64,000 nucleotides of DNA from Chrysomallon squamiferum. Its lineage: Eukaryota; Mollusca; Gastropoda; Neomphalida; Peltospiridae. Positions 63,899 to 64,000 of the stretch are shown here, in pieces. Position 1 is the first letter of the stretch, and the number at the start of each line of letters is the position of its first letter. The stretch covers positions 13,432,606-13,496,605 of the forward strand of contig CM022666.1 of NCBI GenBank assembly GCA_012295275.1. Reading direction: 5' to 3'. The position numbers and the translations under genes were made by a program. Under the pieces are notes generated by a model that worked only from the letters and a program-made list of their open reading frames with translations, had not been told where the DNA came from and made no database searches.

Positions 63899-63902
<4 letters not shown>

Positions 63903-63965
<63 letters not shown>
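63903..63965. repeat. (TC)16(GA)15 perfect dinucleotide palindrome
   Basis: TC units 63903-63934 switch at the centre CTCGAG to GA units 63935-63965. The whole 63 bases are self-complementary. Confidence 0.93.
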
Positions 63966-63967
<2 letters not shown>

Positions 63968-64000
63968 AAATGACATTTTGTAACTAGATGATAAGTTAGA

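Overview
The window is animal genomic DNA, very probably from a mollusc and most likely a gastropod. It is AT-rich, has GT-AG introns of up to 6 kb, is saturated with di-, tri- and tetranucleotide microsatellites, and carries decayed copies of short interspersed repeats that I recall as abundant in gastropod genomes. I found no bacterial features, tRNA, rRNA or CRISPR array. All gene models were rebuilt by hand from splice signals and reading-frame phase. No database search was possible.

Layout. 0-13 kb, + strand: a four-exon gene whose C-terminal half looks like the second half of FAIM (Fas apoptosis inhibitory molecule). Its introns are very long and a perfect RFX-type X-box lies about 100 bp before the ATG. 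17.8-18.3 kb, - strand: an orphan secreted-type exon with an HGYSSGNR-like repeat. 20.6-24 kb, + strand: a duplicated small gene (20863 and 23773) flanking an intronless 332-residue orphan. 25.6-29.3 kb, + strand: a two-exon, 451-residue disordered orphan.

30.3-42.1 kb is a tandem array of a unit of about 1.92 kb (four full copies, two damaged ones, and a tail sequence present twice). At the break between its two halves sits the most striking item: an endogenous parvovirus/densovirus-like element (38232-40726). It keeps an open 609-codon capsid ORF, a smaller ORF overlapping its start by ATGA, a TATA-bearing upstream region, and an 87-bp-arm terminal hairpin. Transcription runs away from the telomere, which implies an ambisense parent genome; the replication (NS) half is gone. 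The last 15 capsid codons, the stop and the polyadenylation signals come from the flanking host repeat, so the frame is a virus-host chimera.

43.1-44.9 kb, - strand: a non-LTR retrotransposon relic that lost the RT catalytic YxDD segment by internal deletion. 48.6-55.3 kb, - strand: a complete ten-coding-exon cyclin B3 gene (424 aa) with a 12-nt microexon and a Phe-type destruction box. 59.7 kb to the right edge, + strand: five exons of an unidentified multi-pass membrane protein. One of its introns holds seven tandem copies of the next exon's own 3' splice site.

The genes show no common pathway; they read as ordinary neighbours in a repeat-rich chromosome. The long low-complexity ORFs (poly-I, N, Y, L, S) are microsatellite translations and are not annotated as genes.
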